From Paraburkholderia sp. Ac-20340 (GTDB taxonomy: Bacteria > Pseudomonadota > Gammaproteobacteria > Burkholderiales > Burkholderiaceae): DNA of 64,000 bases. Made by a program: the position numbers and the translations under genes. The notes under the pieces were generated by a model. The model was not told the origin of the DNA. It worked only from the letters and a program-made list of their open reading frames with translations, and searched no databases. Numbering within the stretch: position 1 is the stretch's first letter; every line of letters begins with the position of its first letter. Positions 62,229 through 64,000 of this stretch are shown here, piece after piece. Location: assembly GCF_017104965.1 (NCBI RefSeq), contig NZ_JAAGPR010000028.1, positions 51,569-115,568 on the forward strand, read 5' to 3'.

Positions 62229-62636
62229 ATGAAATACCTTGCTTCAGTTTTCGCCGCCCTTGCTGCGGCCGTTGCCATCGGCAGTCCGCTCGCGCACGCT
62301 CAGAGCGCGAGCGACGCGGCATCATCGCAACAGGAATGCTCGATTGGCCGCGCCAGCGGAGTGGCCGGCGCGGCGGCCAGCATGCGCGAATATCTGGCGT
62401 TGCCCGAGCGTGACCGCTACCGCTATTTCGCGGATCACCAGATCGACTGCCGTGTTGGCGACGACGGGCGCGCCACGGGTTGCGTGGGCCTCGTCAACCT
62501 GCGCAACGACAAGGTTAGCGTGTACGACGACAGCGACCCGGTGACGACCACGGTGGTCGCGCGCATCGAACTCGAACACGGTACTTATCCGCTCATCATC
62601 GTGGTGCGCAAGCAGGACATCAAGTGCGATGACTGA
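62229..62636 (+). CDS. Periplasmic protein of unknown function
   Basis: 135 residues from the ATG at 62229 (GTG at 62217 possible). A clear signal peptide, MKYLASVFAALAAAVAIGSP, is cleaved after AHA. The mature protein has three Cys (QECSIG, QIDCRVG, DIKCDD) plus one at ATGCVG, allowing two disulfides. I do not recognise the family. It lies between the RND gene and kshA, and there is no strong ribosome binding site. A role in the steroid pathway is possible only by position. Confidence 0.6.
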   Translation: MKYLASVFAALAAAVAIGSPLAHAQSASDAASSQQECSIGRASGVAGAAASMREYLALPERDRYRYFADHQIDCRVGDDGRATGCVGLVNLRNDKVSVYDDSDPVTTTVVARIELEHGTYPLIIVVRKQDIKCDD

Positions 62637-62668
62637 GTGAACCAGCGGTCATATTCTCCTCGTTCGTC

Positions 62669-62688
62669 CCTAGTCCGTCGGGACGATG
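62669..62688 (+). promoter_or_regulatory. Steroid-island 20-bp element, kshA copy (best match)
   Basis: Plus-strand sequence CCTAGTCCGTCGGGACGATG, all 16 fixed positions of the consensus. It is embedded in a 7-bp inverted repeat (62664-62670 with 62680-62686). It ends 78 bases before the kshA start, a spacing suited to an activator site upstream of the promoter. Confidence 0.7.
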
Positions 62689-62766
62689 AATGGTGCGCGG
62701 CGCGCGATTAAGGTGGCATGAGCAATCTTATATGCCACGCGCTCCATTCAAACAGGAGGAGAACCT

Positions 62767-63843
62767 ATGTCCGCACGTCCCTACAAGATCGAAGCCCAGC
62801 CGCTCGTACAACGCTACGCCCGGGGCTGGCACTGCCTTGGCCTCGCAAGCGAGTATCAGGACGGGCAGCCGCACACGCTGAATATATTCGGCCGACGGCT
62901 CGCGGCGTTTGCCGATTCTACGGGCCGCATTCGTATTGTCGATGGCTTTTGTCCGCATATGGGCGCCGATCTCTCAACCGGCCGTGTTGATGGCGATACG
63001 CTGGTATGTCCGTTTCACGGCTGGCAATGGGACGGAGATGGGCAATGCCAGTCGATACCTTATTGCAAACGTATTCCGCCGAAAGCAAAGATCGGCACAT
63101 GGCATACGTGTGTGCAGAATCAATTGCTGTTTGTCTGGCACGATCCCGAAGGCGGTGAGCCGACCGCCGATGTGGCGATTCCTGCGATTGCCGCATGTGA
63201 ATCCGATGAGTGGTCGGATTGGGTTGTCGACAAGATGGTGATCGGCACGAATTGCCGCGAGCTGGTGGATAACATCTCCGATATGGCGCACTTCGGGACT
63301 GTGCATGGCGCGCCGGTTGATTACTTTGCGAATCTCTTTGAGGATCATAAGGCGACCCAATTGCTGGTGGGGCGTAGCGAGCGGCTGGGCGGCGATGAGC
63401 TGGTGGCGTTGTCGACTTATTTTGGGCCGGCTTATCACATCACCGAAATGACTGGGCAGAGTGGGGGGTATCCTGTTCACTCGATTTTGCTGAACTGTCA
63501 TGTGCCGATCGGTATGAATAGCTTCGAGCTGCGCTATGGAGTGATGGTCAAGAAGATTGCCGGGGTTTCCGAGGAGCAGAATCTTGAGATCGCCAAGGCT
63601 TATGTGGCGCAGGCGCAGGCCGCTTTTTATGAGGATGTGGCGATCTGGGATAGTAAGACGCGGATCGATAATCCGCTGCTTTGTGAGGGGGATGGGCCGC
63701 TTTATCAGATGCGGGATTGGTATGGGCAGTTTTATCTTGATGTGGGGGATGTGCGGGTTTCTAGTCGGCAAAGGAAGGTGTTTGAGATCACTGTGAGGGA
63801 CGGCGGGAGTGTGCCGCCTTTGCATCATGTTTTTGAGGGGTGA
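62767..63843 (+). CDS. kshA: KshA, Rieske oxygenase of 3-ketosteroid 9alpha-hydroxylase
   Basis: 358 residues; AGGAGGAG precedes the ATG. The Rieske centre ligands are Cys62, His64, Cys81 and His84 (FCPHMGADLS, CPFHGW). The mononuclear iron ligands are His175 and His180 in NISDMAHFGTVHG, and Asp290 in YEDVAIW. The NISDMAHFxxVH block and length match KshA. With KshB it hydroxylates C9 of ADD/AD-type steroids, which together with KstD opens ring B. It stands at the far end of the island with its own operator. From about codon 195 the codon usage changes sharply to GGG/GAT/GAG/TAT-rich, unlike the first half and the neighbours. Confidence 0.9.
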   Translation: MSARPYKIEAQPLVQRYARGWHCLGLASEYQDGQPHTLNIFGRRLAAFADSTGRIRIVDGFCPHMGADLSTGRVDGDTLVCPFHGWQWDGDGQCQSIPYCKRIPPKAKIGTWHTCVQNQLLFVWHDPEGGEPTADVAIPAIAACESDEWSDWVVDKMVIGTNCRELVDNISDMAHFGTVHGAPVDYFANLFEDHKATQLLVGRSERLGGDELVALSTYFGPAYHITEMTGQSGGYPVHSILLNCHVPIGMNSFELRYGVMVKKIAGVSEEQNLEIAKAYVAQAQAAFYEDVAIWDSKTRIDNPLLCEGDGPLYQMRDWYGQFYLDVGDVRVSSRQRKVFEITVRDGGSVPPLHHVFEG

Positions 63844-64000
63844 TTTTTTTCGCATCTCTGGCGGTGGCGCGTATCCTTGTTTTCGTGTCGGTCTATTAGC
63901 GTCGCCCCTGTGCGGGGCGGCACCTACTTTTCTTTGCAGCGGCAAAGAAAAGTAGGCAAAAGAAAGCCGCTCACACCGCCAGTGTGACGCAGTTGGCAAA
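63844..64000. other. Non-coding tail with nested palindromes
   Basis: The last 157 bases after kshA hold no gene start I can support. They are dominated by the palindromic element described separately. Any promoter or gene beyond is outside the window. Confidence 0.5.
63903..63956. repeat. Palindromic intergenic repeat (Burkholderia-type) downstream of kshA
   Basis: Two consecutive hairpins: a 6-bp GC stem (63903-63908 with 63914-63919) and a perfect 15-bp stem (63923-63937 with 63942-63956) around a 4-base loop. The CCTACTTTTCTTTGC arm is an element that I recall as dispersed in intergenic spaces of Burkholderia-group genomes. It may also terminate kshA transcription. Confidence 0.65.

Noticed and set aside
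1..64000. Search for CRISPR arrays, rRNA, tRNA, transposases, integrases and attachment sites
   Set aside because: No repeated spacer pattern, RNA gene signature, transposase or integrase protein, or flanking direct repeats were seen, so the steroid island shows no obvious mobile-element scars within the window.

Overview
The window is GC-rich, with strong G/C bias at third codon positions, densely coding and free of rRNA, tRNA, IS or phage genes. Its gene families (Gram-negative porin, MHS and ACS-type MFS carriers, HTH-citrate synthase, OpuC/Osm betaine ABC system, Rieske steroid hydroxylase) fit a Burkholderiales bacterium, most likely the Burkholderia/Paraburkholderia/Caballeronia group. 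The species cannot be settled from the sequence alone.

Layout. (1) 1-7 kb: a PAP2-type lipoprotein cut by the window edge, a LysR regulator diverging from a porin, and a small catabolic unit made of two paralogous cupins flanking a PuuB-like FAD amine oxidase, followed by an EutR-like AraC regulator. (2) 7-12.1 kb: HTH-citrate synthase, VOC protein, MFS carrier and SDR on the minus strand, diverging from a 2-hydroxyacid dehydrogenase. The divergent promoter region carries two near-identical palindromes. (3) 12.2-17.7 kb: YozE-like protein, chemoreceptor, MHS carrier, M20 amidohydrolase and two small proteins. (4) 17.8-21.3 kb: a complete osmoprotectant ABC transporter. (5) 22-28 kb: FAD oxidoreductase plus MFS carrier, aldo/keto reductase, LysR and an HD-type protein.

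(6) 27.8-63.8 kb: a large steroid-degradation island. A TeiR-like LuxR regulator (32.0-33.2 kb) sits between a minus-strand operon (hydrolase, crotonase, RibB, SDR) and a long plus-strand series. Upper pathway: 3beta/17beta-HSD, KstD, a second KstD-like dehydrogenase (TesI/Kst4D candidate), KshA (62.8 kb) and KshB (41.1 kb) for 9alpha-hydroxylation, HsaA/HsaB for ring-A hydroxylation and HsaC for meta-cleavage. Lower pathway for the C/D rings (HIP): FadD3, IpdA, IpdB, IpdC, EchA20, IpdF, FadA6, two acyl-CoA dehydrogenase pairs, plus an extra SDR, MaoC hydratase and thiolase. A YCF48-like periplasmic protein and an RND/MMPL exporter complete it. The meta-cleavage hydrolase and lower ring-A genes (HsaD, HsaE, HsaF, HsaG) are not in the window.

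Main new observation: a 20-bp element, consensus CCTAGTCYNNNNRGACGATG, occurs at five intergenic places, all inside the steroid island. It lies upstream of kshA, hsaC, the LLM-hsaA operon, a small VOC gene and the hydrolase-ribB operon, and in each case reads in the direction of that gene. It is a strong candidate operator for the LuxR/TeiR-like regulator. It would also tie two uncharacterised genes (LLM flavoenzyme, VOC protein) and the minus-strand operon into the steroid regulon.
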